Positions 29,219 to 38,856 of a stretch of DNA of 64,000 nt are shown here, piece after piece. Under the pieces are notes generated by a model. It ran no database searches and was not told the origin of the DNA. It saw only the letters and a list, made by a program, of their open reading frames with translations. Within the stretch, counting starts at the first letter, position 1. The number at the start of each line of letters is the position of its first letter. The stretch comes from Marinobacter vinifirmus (GTDB lineage Bacteria; Pseudomonadota; Gammaproteobacteria; Pseudomonadales; Oleiphilaceae): assembly GCF_002258215.1 (NCBI RefSeq), contig NZ_NEFY01000001.1:434001-498000 (forward strand). The letters are read 5' to 3'. The position numbers were made by a program, and so were the translations under genes.

Positions 29219-30166
29219 ATGCCCCTGAGTATCCAGAAACTCGCCAACCGCCTGACCTTCCGGCAGCTGCAGGTTTTCAAGGCGGTCTACGACCTGAAAA
29301 GCTACAGCAAAGCCGGCGACCTGCTGGGCCTGACCCAGCCCGCAGTCAGCAGCCAGGTACGCCACCTGGAGCAGGCCCTGGGCATGCCCATGTTCGAATA
29401 CGTGGGCCGCAAGTTGTATTGCACCGCCGCAGGCGAAGAAATGGCCGCCTGCGTGCGCTCGGTATTCCACGAACTGGCAGACATGCAGAACCGCCTGGCG
29501 GCGTTGGAGGGCAGGGTAGCGGGGGATCTAAAACTGGTGGCCGTCAGCACCGCGCAATACGTGGTGCCCTACCTGCTGCGCTCATTCCTGCAACTGAACC
29601 TTCAGGTCAACGTCTCGGTGGCCGTGGTCAACCGCGCCACCGCACTGCAGCGCCTGAACGACAACAGCGACGACCTGGTGATCATGGGTATGGTGCCGCC
29701 CGACCGTCCGCTGACCTCGCTGCCGTTTCTCGACAACGAACTCGTCCCCATCGTCCCGGCTGGCCATCCGCTGCTGGAGCAGGAGGTTGTAGCACCCCAG
29801 GACTTCCTAAACAGCCAGCTGCTAACCCGGGAAACCGGCTCCGGCAGCCGCCTGGCGCTGGAGGTCTACTGCCAGCAACACCGCCTGAAGATGGAGCCAA
29901 CCATGGAACTAGGTTCCAACGATGCAGTGAAGCACGCAGTCCTGGCCGGTCTGGGTGTGGCGGTAGTGCCAAAGCTCAGCGTGCTTTCAGAACTGGCCCT
30001 GGGTTCCCTGCAGGCCCTAAACATCACCGGCTTCCCCCTGCGTCGCAGTTGGTGCGTGGTCTACCCCCAGGCCCGGCACCCGACTCCGGCCATGCAGGCG
30101 TTCATAGACTACATCCAGCAAAATATCGCCCAGTTTGAGCGGCTGTTTCGGCGTATGGGGTCTTAG
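29219..30166 (+). CDS. pycR: LysR-type regulator, probable PycR
   Basis: 315 aa with an N-terminal winged helix-turn-helix (about 10-70, LTFRQLQVFKAVYDLKS and SKAGDLLGLTQPAVSSQ regions) and a C-terminal periplasmic-binding-like effector domain. It diverges from pycAB, as does PycR (PA5437) in Pseudomonas, so it probably controls pyruvate carboxylase. CbbR-like similarity is possible for this LysR branch, but no cbb genes are present. A class A element begins 55 bp after the stop. Confidence 0.82.
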   Translation: MPLSIQKLANRLTFRQLQVFKAVYDLKSYSKAGDLLGLTQPAVSSQVRHLEQALGMPMFEYVGRKLYCTAAGEEMAACVRSVFHELADMQNRLAALEGRVAGDLKLVAVSTAQYVVPYLLRSFLQLNLQVNVSVAVVNRATALQRLNDNSDDLVIMGMVPPDRPLTSLPFLDNELVPIVPAGHPLLEQEVVAPQDFLNSQLLTRETGSGSRLALEVYCQQHRLKMEPTMELGSNDAVKHAVLAGLGVAVVPKLSVLSELALGSLQALNITGFPLRRSWCVVYPQARHPTPAMQAFIDYIQQNIAQFERLFRRMGS

Positions 30167-30220
30167 CTTGGTGGTTTGCGTCTTGTTTCGGCCCTAGCCT
30201 GTTTGTTTCGGTGGTGGGCT

Positions 30221-30326
30221 GTGTTTGGGGCCCCTTCCCAAAAACCGCTCCTTACGGCACATCCCTGTGGCGCTTCTCTCCGGCCATCCATGGCCTCCGA
30301 AATTTTTGGGAAGGGGCCCCAAACAC
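30221..30326. repeat. Class A palindromic element, copy A4
   Basis: The arm GTGTTTGGGGCCCCTTCCC then AAAAA (30221-30244) pairs perfectly with 30303-30326. Reversed core of the sub-type with CCGGCCATCCATGGCCTCCG in place of CGCCATCCATGGCTCCG. Confidence 0.9.
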
Positions 30327-30464
30327 TGCCATGCGGACTACGCAGTAATAGTCCGTTGAACGGCGGGCGCGCCGGGGCTTCACGTATGCATTCAGTTTGT
30401 AACTGAGACTGCGTTGATATTCCTACAGGGTACAGTGGGCGGACTATTGTGCAGAGTCAGAAAA

Positions 30465-30576
30465 GCCTTGGCGGGAGGCTCCTCCCAAAAATTTGCGGAG
30501 CCATGGATGGCGGAGCAGAAGCGCCACATGGATGTGCCGTAAGGAGCGGTTTTTGGGAGGAGCCTCCCGCCAAGGC
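30465..30576. repeat. Class A palindromic element, copy A5
   Basis: The arm GCCTTGGCGGGAGGCTCC then TCCCAAAAA (30465-30491) pairs perfectly with 30550-30576. Core in plus orientation, GCGGAGCCATGGATGGCGG, then CACATGGATGTG. It sits about 90 bp beyond the gatB stop. Confidence 0.9.
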
Positions 30577-30663
30577 CCTCCCGCATACTGGGCAGGCTGC
30601 GAACAAAGCCGCCCTCCCCACAATCCGAAAGCTAGGGCCGAAACAAAACGGCCCACGCCAATG

Positions 30664-32115
30664 CTAGCCGCCAAGCTTGCGAACAAGAATCTCATTGAAC
30701 AGCTTGGGGTTGCCCTGGCCCTTGGAGGCCTTCATCAGTGGCCCCATGAAGCCGCCGAGCATCTTCTTGCGCTTCTTCGGATCTTCCTCGTTCTGGTATT
30801 GAGCCACCTGATCCGGCATGCCGGCCAGAACTTCGTCCACCATGGACTCCAGGGCGCCGGTGTCGGATACCTGCTTCAGGCCCTTGGCTTCGATGATGGC
30901 GTCGACATCGTCGTTCTCGCCCGTCCACAGCGCCTCGAACACCTTCTTGGCGCCGGCGGAGGACAGCGTGTTATCGGCGATGCGGGTCACCATGGCACCC
31001 AGCTGTGCGCCGGTGATCGGGGCTTCGGCTACGGACTTTTCTTCCGCGTTCAGGCGGGCGGAGAACTCGCCCTGAATCCAGTTGGCGGCCAGTTTGGCGT
31101 CTTCGCCGTGTTCCGCGGTTTCTTCGAAGAACGCGGCCAGTTTGGCATCGGCAGACAGGATGCCGGCGTCGTAGTCGTTCAGGCCGTACTGCTCCTTGAA
31201 GCGGGCCTTGCGGGCATCCGGCAGTTCCGGCAGGCGGGCGCGGGCGTCTTCGATGAAGGCGTCGTCGATTTCCACCGGCAGCAGGTCCGGGCAGGGGAAG
31301 TAGCGGTAGTCGTTGGCTTCTTCCTTGGTGCGCATGGAGCGGGACTCGTCCCGGTCGCCGTTGTACAGGCGGGTTTCCTGGGTGATGCTGCCGCCGTCTT
31401 CCAGGATATCCATCTGCCGCTCCACTTCGTGGGCGATGGCCTGTTCCATGAACCGGAAGGAGTTCAGATTCTTGGTTTCGGTGCGGGTGCCCAGGGTGTC
31501 GGAGCCTTTCGGTTTCAGGGAGATGTTCACGTCAAAGCGCATGGAGCCCTGAGACATGTCACCATCGCAGATGCCCAGGGAGGTGACGATGCTGTGCAGC
31601 TTCTTGGCGAAGGCTACGGCTTCCTCGGCATTGGTCATGTCCGGCTCGGTCACCACCTCGATCAGCGGTGTGCCGGCGCGGTTCAGGTCGATGCCGGACA
31701 TGCCATGATAGTCCTCGTGCAGAGACTTACCGGCGTCTTCTTCCAGGTGGGCGTGGTGAATGCGCACGCGCTTGGTGCTGCCGTCGGCCAGGTCGATATC
31801 CACGTAGCCGGGGCCAACAATGGGCTGCGCCAGCTGAGTGGTCTGATAGCCCTTGGGCAGGTCCGGGTAAAAGTAGTTCTTACGCTCGAAGACCGAGCGG
31901 CGGCCGATTTCTGCATTGGTGGCCAGGCCGAACATCACCGCATAGCGGAATGCCTGCTCGTTGGGTACCGGCAGGGTACCGGGCATGGCCAGGTCAACGG
32001 CGTTGGCCTGGGTGTTGGGCTCGGCACCGAAAGCGGTGCTGGAGCCGGAGAAAATCTTGGTCTGGGTGGCGAGCTGAACGTGAATTTCCAGCCCGATCAC
32101 GATATCCCACTGCAT
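30664..32115 (-). CDS. gatB: Aspartyl/glutamyl-tRNA amidotransferase subunit B
   Basis: Subunit B of GatCAB, which turns Glu-tRNA-Gln and/or Asp-tRNA-Asn into the amide forms. It binds the misacylated tRNA and activates the acid with ATP. 483 aa from [15 protein letters not shown] (32115), with AGGAGA upstream. The GatB core and the C-terminal YqeY-like tail domain are present. Last gene of gatC-gatA-gatB. Confidence 0.95.
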   Translation of the reverse strand: MQWDIVIGLEIHVQLATQTKIFSGSSTAFGAEPNTQANAVDLAMPGTLPVPNEQAFRYAVMFGLATNAEIGRRSVFERKNYFYPDLPKGYQTTQLAQPIVGPGYVDIDLADGSTKRVRIHHAHLEEDAGKSLHEDYHGMSGIDLNRAGTPLIEVVTEPDMTNAEEAVAFAKKLHSIVTSLGICDGDMSQGSMRFDVNISLKPKGSDTLGTRTETKNLNSFRFMEQAIAHEVERQMDILEDGGSITQETRLYNGDRDESRSMRTKEEANDYRYFPCPDLLPVEIDDAFIEDARARLPELPDARKARFKEQYGLNDYDAGILSADAKLAAFFEETAEHGEDAKLAANWIQGEFSARLNAEEKSVAEAPITGAQLGAMVTRIADNTLSSAGAKKVFEALWTGENDDVDAIIEAKGLKQVSDTGALESMVDEVLAGMPDQVAQYQNEEDPKKRKKMLGGFMGPLMKASKGQGNPKLFNEILVRKLGG

Positions 32116-32137
32116 GTGTTCGTCTCCTAGTCCGGGC

Positions 32138-33595
32138 TTATTGAGGTTCACGCTGGTGCCAGTCGGTCACCTGCTGGAACTGATGGGCGGCGTTCAGCAG
32201 GCGCGCTTCGGAGAAGTAGTCCCCGATAATCTGCAGCCCCACCGGCAAGCCGTCAACAAACCCGGCCGGCACCGACATGGCCGGAATACCCGCCAGGTTG
32301 ATGGCGATGGTGAACACGTCTTCCAGGTACATGGACACGGGATCGGTGTTCTTTTCACCCTGCTTGAATGCAGGTGTTGGCGACACCGGGCTCATCAGCA
32401 CGTCCACTTCTTTAAACGCATTGATGAAATCCTGCTGGATCAGCCTGCGAACCTTCTGGGCCTTCAGGTAATAGGCATCGAAGTAACCGGCGGACAGGGC
32501 ATAGGAGCCCACCAGAATCCGGCGCTTCACCTCGTTACCAAAACCTTCCGCCCGGGTGCGGGTGTACATATCCATCAGGTCTTTCGGATCTTCACAGCGA
32601 TAGCCGTAACGCACACCGTCAAACCGGGACAGGTTGGCCGAAGCCTCTGCCGGCGCAATCACGTAATAAGCCGCAATGGCCAGCTTCGCGTTCGGCAGCG
32701 ACACTTCCTTCACCGTCGCGCCCAGCTTCTCGTACTCGCGAATCGCGTTACGAACCTGTTCTTCCATAGCCGGAGACAGCTGATCGCTGAAGTATTCCTT
32801 CGGCAAGCCAATCTTCAGGCCCTTCAGCGGCTCGTTCAGGGTGGCGGTGTAATCCGGCACTGCCCGGTCGATGCAGGTGGAATCCTTCGGATCGTAGCCC
32901 GCCATCACATTCATCATCAGCGCCGCGTCTTCCGCCGTGCGCGCCATCGGCCCGCCCTGATCCAGGGAAGAAGCAAAGGCGATCATTCCATAGCGAGACA
33001 CCCGGCCGTACGTCGGCTTCAGGCCAGTAATGCCACACAGCGCTGCCGGCTGGCGGATGGAACCACCGGTGTCGGTACCCGTCGCCGCCGGCACCAGCCG
33101 CGCCGCTACCGCAGCCGCAGAACCGCCGGAAGAACCACCCGGCACCCGCTTGTCACCGCTGGACAGCCCCCAGGGATTGGTCACCGCGCCATAGAAACTG
33201 GACTCGTTGGACGAACCCATGGCGAACTCATCCATGTTGGTCTTGCCCAGACACACCGCACCGGCCGCCTTAAAATTGGCTGTTGCAGTGGCGTCGTAAG
33301 GAGGCACAAAATTATCCAGCATCTTCGAACCACAGCTGGTGCGAACGCCACTGGTGCAGAAAATGTCTTTATGGGCAAACGGCACCCCGGTCCACACCGT
33401 GGCCTTACCGGCTGCGCGCATCTCATCAGCGGCCTTCGCCTCAGCCAGCGCCTGCTCGTCGGAGATGGTAATAAAACTGTTGTACTTGCCGTCTTCCGTT
33501 TTCAGACGGTCCAGGAACTGCTGAGTCAGCTCCACACTCGAAATCCTGCCACTCTCCAGCTCTTTGGAAAGCTCTGCTACAGACTTGTTATGCAT
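32138..33595 (-). CDS. gatA: Aspartyl/glutamyl-tRNA amidotransferase subunit A
   Basis: Amidase-signature subunit that releases ammonia from glutamine for GatB. The Ser-cisSer-Lys triad is visible as Lys76 (FAHKDIF), Ser155 (GGSSGGSAA) and Ser179 (DTGGSIRQ). 485 aa, standard length. It lies 22 bp before gatB and 33 bp after gatC. ATG at 33595. Confidence 0.96.
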   Translation of the reverse strand: MHNKSVAELSKELESGRISSVELTQQFLDRLKTEDGKYNSFITISDEQALAEAKAADEMRAAGKATVWTGVPFAHKDIFCTSGVRTSCGSKMLDNFVPPYDATATANFKAAGAVCLGKTNMDEFAMGSSNESSFYGAVTNPWGLSSGDKRVPGGSSGGSAAAVAARLVPAATGTDTGGSIRQPAALCGITGLKPTYGRVSRYGMIAFASSLDQGGPMARTAEDAALMMNVMAGYDPKDSTCIDRAVPDYTATLNEPLKGLKIGLPKEYFSDQLSPAMEEQVRNAIREYEKLGATVKEVSLPNAKLAIAAYYVIAPAEASANLSRFDGVRYGYRCEDPKDLMDMYTRTRAEGFGNEVKRRILVGSYALSAGYFDAYYLKAQKVRRLIQQDFINAFKEVDVLMSPVSPTPAFKQGEKNTDPVSMYLEDVFTIAINLAGIPAMSVPAGFVDGLPVGLQIIGDYFSEARLLNAAHQFQQVTDWHQREPQ

Positions 33596-33628
33596 GATAA
33601 ATCCCGAAATCTCTGATGGACGACCAAA

Positions 33629-33916
33629 TCACTCAATAACCCTGGGCACCAGATACAACCCATCCTCGGTAGCCGGCGCAATCGCCTGAAACGCCTCCCG
33701 CTGATTGGTCTCGGTAACCACATCCGGCCGCAGCTTCTGCACCGCATCCAGCGGATGCGCCATGGGCTCCACCGAATCGGTATCTGCGGCACTCAACTGA
33801 TCCACCAGATCCAGGATATTGCCGAGATCTTTCTCCAGAGCCGAAACCTGCTCGCCGTCCACCTTGATGCGGGCGAGCACGGCAACTTTTTCGATGTCCT
33901 CGCGGGAAATGCTCAC
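33629..33916 (-). CDS. gatC: Aspartyl/glutamyl-tRNA amidotransferase subunit C
   Basis: Small belt subunit holding GatA and GatB together; 95 aa. The start is GTG at 33916 (MSISREDIEKVAVLARI), with GGAGG four to five bases upstream. The longer frame to 34030 passes through element A6 and is not coding. The family motif AxLARIKV near the N-terminus and the TLVPRVIE-like end (YLVPRVIE) fit GatC. First gene of the gatCAB unit. Confidence 0.93.
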   Translation of the reverse strand: MSISREDIEKVAVLARIKVDGEQVSALEKDLGNILDLVDQLSAADTDSVEPMAHPLDAVQKLRPDVVTETNQREAFQAIAPATEDGLYLVPRVIE

Positions 33917-35360
<1,444 letters not shown>

Positions 35361-35380
35361 CCCTGTGGGAGGGCTAAGCC

Positions 35381-36256
35381 ATTAAGACCATCTTCGTCCA
35401 GGGGCCGGTTCCCGGCTTCAGACTTCTGCTTGTGATTCTGGTATCGGCAGCGTTAATCGCTGCCGATGGCCGTTTTGACAAGCTGGCACCGGTGCGCAGC
35501 GTGATTGCTACCGGCCTTGGCCCCGTTTACTGGCTGGGCAACGCGCCCTACCGCTTCAGCGACTGGTTCTCCGGCCTGTTTGTCAGTCGCGACGACCTGC
35601 AGCAGGAAAACGAAGAACTCAAAACCCGACTGCTCATTCTCGAGCGTCGGGCCCTCAAATACGCCGCCCTGGCGTCTGAAAACAACGAACTGCGCCGCTT
35701 GCTGAACTCCTCCGAAGTGCTGGATGACCGGGTGATTGTCGGCGAAGTGGTCGCGGTCTCCCCGGACCCTTTCTCCCATGAGGTTGTCATCAACAAAGGC
35801 AGCAACGACGGTGTAACCACCGGGCAGGCGGTGCTCGATGCCGAAGGCCTGTTGGGCCAGGTGATCCAGACCAGCCAGTTTACCTCCCGGGTATTGTTGG
35901 TGTCGGACAGCAGCCATGCCGTGCCCGTGGAAGTGGTTCGCAACGGCCTGCGCTCGATTCTGCTGGGTAACGGCGAGACCGACGAACTGGAACTGGTGCA
36001 TGTACCCGACACTGCCGATATCCGCGAAGGCGATATGCTGGTGAGCTCGGGCCTGGGTGGTCGTTTTCCCCGGGGCTATCCGGTGGCAGAAGTCAGCAGC
36101 ATTTCCAAGGAGCCGGGCGAGCCGTTTGTGGATATTGTCGCCGTGCCAAAGGCCCGGCTGAACCAGAGCCGCCTGGTACTGGTGGTGTTCCAGCAGAAGG
36201 ATGAGCCAGCCGAAGCCCCGCTGGTACCGCTCGGAGAAGTGGAGGAGCAGAACTGA
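35381..36256 (+). CDS. mreC: Rod-shape-determining protein MreC, apparent ATT start
   Basis: Bitopic inner-membrane protein linking MreB to the periplasmic wall machinery. The order is a transmembrane helix (about 15-33), a coiled coil (about 65-105) and the beta-rich MreC core ending near 270. The first ATG/GTG/TTG-type codon in frame is GTG at 35432, which cuts off half the membrane helix. The frame upstream to the TAA at 35375 reads IKTIFVQGPVPGFRLLLVI, matching the MKPIFSRGPS start of E. coli MreC residue for residue. It begins with ATT at 35381, seven bases after a strong GGGAGGG. I therefore place the start at ATT. A sequencing error in an ATG is the alternative. Confidence 0.85.
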   Translation: MKTIFVQGPVPGFRLLLVILVSAALIAADGRFDKLAPVRSVIATGLGPVYWLGNAPYRFSDWFSGLFVSRDDLQQENEELKTRLLILERRALKYAALASENNELRRLLNSSEVLDDRVIVGEVVAVSPDPFSHEVVINKGSNDGVTTGQAVLDAEGLLGQVIQTSQFTSRVLLVSDSSHAVPVEVVRNGLRSILLGNGETDELELVHVPDTADIREGDMLVSSGLGGRFPRGYPVAEVSSISKEPGEPFVDIVAVPKARLNQSRLVLVVFQQKDEPAEAPLVPLGEVEEQN

Positions 36257-36732
36257 TGTTGTCGGTGATCAGCTACCCCCTGTTTGCCCTAACGGTCGTT
36301 CTGGCGCTGGTGCTCAGCATTTCCTGGTTCCCGGTGGGCTGGTTCGAGTTCCGCCCCGAGTGGCTGGGGCTTATCGTCTTTTACTGGACCTTCCGGGCGC
36401 CCGCTCAATTCGGCATTGTGATGGCCTGGTGCCTGGGTCTGTTGCTGGATATCCTGGAATCCACACCGCTGGGCGTCAACGCCATGGCCATGGCCCTGAT
36501 TGCCTTCCTGGTGCTGACGGTTCATCACCGCCTGCGCATGTATCCCTTGCCCCAGCAGTGTCTGATGGTGTTTCTGTTAGTGGGCATCAACCAGATGCTG
36601 GTGCATTTCGTTAAACAGCTGTTCGGCGCCGACACACCCGGCTTCAGTTACCTATGGCCGGCGCTGACCAGTGCCGTCGCCTGGCCCTTCGTGTCTGGAC
36701 TGCTCGACAGCCTGAACCGCAAACTCGGATAA
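36256..36732 (+). CDS. mreD: Rod-shape-determining protein MreD
   Basis: Small integral inner-membrane protein of the elongasome, 158 aa, with about five hydrophobic segments. The ATG at 36256 shares one base with the mreC stop. Position after mreC and the LLLDILESTPLG motif typical of MreD (usually GLLxDxLxGxxLG) support the call. Confidence 0.93.
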   Translation: MLSVISYPLFALTVVLALVLSISWFPVGWFEFRPEWLGLIVFYWTFRAPAQFGIVMAWCLGLLLDILESTPLGVNAMAMALIAFLVLTVHHRLRMYPLPQQCLMVFLLVGINQMLVHFVKQLFGADTPGFSYLWPALTSAVAWPFVSGLLDSLNRKLG

Positions 36733-36736
36733 CCCT

Positions 36737-37339
36737 ATGACCGGCCTGATCCTGGCATCTGCCTCTCCCCGACGTGCCGAGCTGCTGAGCCAGATTGGCG
36801 TAAACCACCGGGCCTGCCCGGCGGATATCGACGAAACCCCGCTGGCCGGCGAATCCCCTGAACACTACGTAGAACGGCTGGCCCGGGAAAAGGCCCTGGC
36901 GGTTGCTGCTGGCCATCCGGAAAACCTGGTGCTGGGCTCAGACACCACCGTGGTATTGGCCGGCGAGATCCTGGCCAAGCCGGAGTCGGATGACCATGCT
37001 TGCAGCATGCTGTCCCGTTTGTCCGGGCAAACCCACCAGGTCATGACCGCCGTGGCGCTCGCCAGGGGAAGCGATTGCCAGTCCCGGGTGAGCATCAGCG
37101 AAGTAACGTTCCGTACCCTGGACGAGCCGGAAATTCGGGCCTACGTGGCCAGTGGTGAGCCGATGGATAAGGCCGGCGGCTACGGCATTCAGGGCCGTGG
37201 CGGTATTTTTGTCAGGGAACTGAAAGGCAGTTACAGTGCCGTAGTGGGATTGCCACTACAGGAAACCGCCGAATTACTCGCTCAGGCCGGTTGTCCGGTC
37301 TGGCAGAACTGGCCGCGCAGTAAGGAGAACCAGGCATGA
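36737..37339 (+). CDS. maf: Maf-family nucleotide pyrophosphatase (YhdE type)
   Basis: House-cleaning pyrophosphatase; the YhdE subgroup acts on dTTP and UTP. Motifs: SASPRR at 8-13, the LGSDTTVVL block and DKAGGYGIQG. 200 aa. It lies four bases after mreD and overlaps rng by four. Position between mreD and rng is the same in E. coli, which favours YhdE over YceF. Confidence 0.93.
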   Translation: MTGLILASASPRRAELLSQIGVNHRACPADIDETPLAGESPEHYVERLAREKALAVAAGHPENLVLGSDTTVVLAGEILAKPESDDHACSMLSRLSGQTHQVMTAVALARGSDCQSRVSISEVTFRTLDEPEIRAYVASGEPMDKAGGYGIQGRGGIFVRELKGSYSAVVGLPLQETAELLAQAGCPVWQNWPRSKENQA

Positions 37340-38817
37340 GCGAAGAAATTCTGATCAACGTAACCCCGGTGGAAACCCGGGTGGCACTGGTTGAAAACGG
37401 CATGTTGCAGGAAGCCTATATCGAGCGGACCAGCCGCAAAGGCATCGTTGGCAACATCTATAAAGGCAAGGTGGTTCGGGTTCTACCGGGCATGGAAGCA
37501 GCATTCGTGGATATCGGCCTGGAACGGGCGGCGTTTATCCATGCCTCCGATGTGGCCTGCACCCAACAGCCCAGCGACGAGGGTGGAGACGGCCCGAAAA
37601 CCGTGCCCGACATCCGCACCCTGTTGCGCGAAGGCCAGTCTCTGGTGGTGCAGGTCACCAAGGACCCGATTGGCACCAAGGGCGCTCGCCTGACCACCCA
37701 GTTATCGATCCCGTCCCGCTACCTGGTCTTTATGCCCGGGGTCAGCCACGTCGGTATTTCCCAGCGCATCGAAGACGAAACCGAGCGCGCCCGCCTGAAA
37801 ACCCTGATCGAAGAAGCCGCGGCCGAAGACAGCGACGTGCAGGGCGGTTACATCATCCGCACAGCGGCAGAAGCTGCCCAGGCGGAAGAGTTGATCGCCG
37901 ACATGACCTACCTGCACCGGCTGAGTGTGTCCATCAAGGAACGGATCGGCAAGGTGCAGGCTCCGGCCGTTGTTTACCAGGACCTGCCGCTGTTTATCCG
38001 CACCATCCGGGACCTGATCCGGCCGCAAACCGAAAAGGTGCGCATCGACAGCCGCGAGAGCTACCAGCGGGTAATGGAGTTTGTGCGGGAGTTTGTTACC
38101 GAGTTTGCCGACAAGGTAGAGTACTACCCCGGTGAGCGACCGATCTTCGACCTGTATTCCGTGGAAGATGAAATCCAGAAGGCGCTCAGCCGCAAGGTGC
38201 AGCTGAAGTCCGGTGGCTATGTGATCATCGACCAGACCGAGGCAATGACCACCATCGACATCAACACCGGGGCTTTTGTCGGCCACCGGAACCTTGAAGA
38301 AACCATCTTCAAGACCAACCTGGAAGCGGCCCGGGCCATCAGCCGGCAACTACGCCTGCGCAACCTCGGCGGCATCATCATTATTGATTTTATCGACATG
38401 GAAGACCCGGAGCACCAGCGCCAGGTGCACCGCATGCTGGAAAAAATGCTCGAGCGGGACCATGCCAAGACCAAGATTACCGGGGTGTCGGAGCTGGGCC
38501 TGGTGGAGATGACCCGCAAGCGCACCACCGAAAGCCTGGGCCAGGTGTTGTGCGAGCCGTGCCCGATTTGCGATGGTCGGGGTTTCCTGAAAACGGCCGA
38601 AACGGTGTGCTATGAAATTTTCCGGGAGATCCTGCGGGTAAACCGGGCCTACGAGGCGGAAAACTACCTCGTGATGGCGTCCCAGAAAGTGGTAGACCGG
38701 CTGCTGGACGAAGAATCCGACAACGTTGCCGACCTTGAAACCTTTATCAGTAAGACCATTCGCTTCCAGGTAGAGCCTTTCTACAGCCAGGAGCAGTACG
38801 ATGTGGTTCTGCTCTGA
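37336..38817 (+). CDS. rng: Ribonuclease G
   Basis: Endoribonuclease of the RNase E/G family involved in 16S rRNA 5' maturation and mRNA decay; 493 aa. It has an S1 domain (about 35-125), the catalytic DNase-I-like part with TIDINTGAF and the zinc-link CEPCPICDGRG. It lacks the long C-terminal tail of RNase E. The ATG overlaps the maf stop (ATGA). Confidence 0.96.
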   Translation: MSEEILINVTPVETRVALVENGMLQEAYIERTSRKGIVGNIYKGKVVRVLPGMEAAFVDIGLERAAFIHASDVACTQQPSDEGGDGPKTVPDIRTLLREGQSLVVQVTKDPIGTKGARLTTQLSIPSRYLVFMPGVSHVGISQRIEDETERARLKTLIEEAAAEDSDVQGGYIIRTAAEAAQAEELIADMTYLHRLSVSIKERIGKVQAPAVVYQDLPLFIRTIRDLIRPQTEKVRIDSRESYQRVMEFVREFVTEFADKVEYYPGERPIFDLYSVEDEIQKALSRKVQLKSGGYVIIDQTEAMTTIDINTGAFVGHRNLEETIFKTNLEAARAISRQLRLRNLGGIIIIDFIDMEDPEHQRQVHRMLEKMLERDHAKTKITGVSELGLVEMTRKRTTESLGQVLCEPCPICDGRGFLKTAETVCYEIFREILRVNRAYEAENYLVMASQKVVDRLLDEESDNVADLETFISKTIRFQVEPFYSQEQYDVVLL

Positions 38818-38856
38818 CGCCTGACCGGCGGAACCAGCCGGGGAGTTCTCTGCCAT

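Larger units (their letters stand above)
30167..30663. other. 497-bp gene-free region with two opposed class A elements and a structured middle
   Basis: Lies between the convergent ends of pycR and gatB. A4 (30221-30326) and A5 (30465-30576) have opposite core orientation. The 138 bp between them hold CGGACTA/TAGTCCG (30334-30355), CAGTT/AACTG (30393-30405) and a long-range pair AATAGTCCG with CGGACTATT (30347-30355 and 30440-30448). No reading frame here looks real. A small RNA is possible but unproven. Confidence 0.6.

Noticed and set aside
30327..30464. tRNA or tmRNA gene between A4 and A5
   Set aside because: Hairpins are present, but no cloverleaf with a T-loop GTTCRA or CCA end could be found.
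35432..36256. mreC starting at GTG 35432
   Set aside because: This start removes the conserved N-terminal residues and half of the membrane helix and has no ribosome site.
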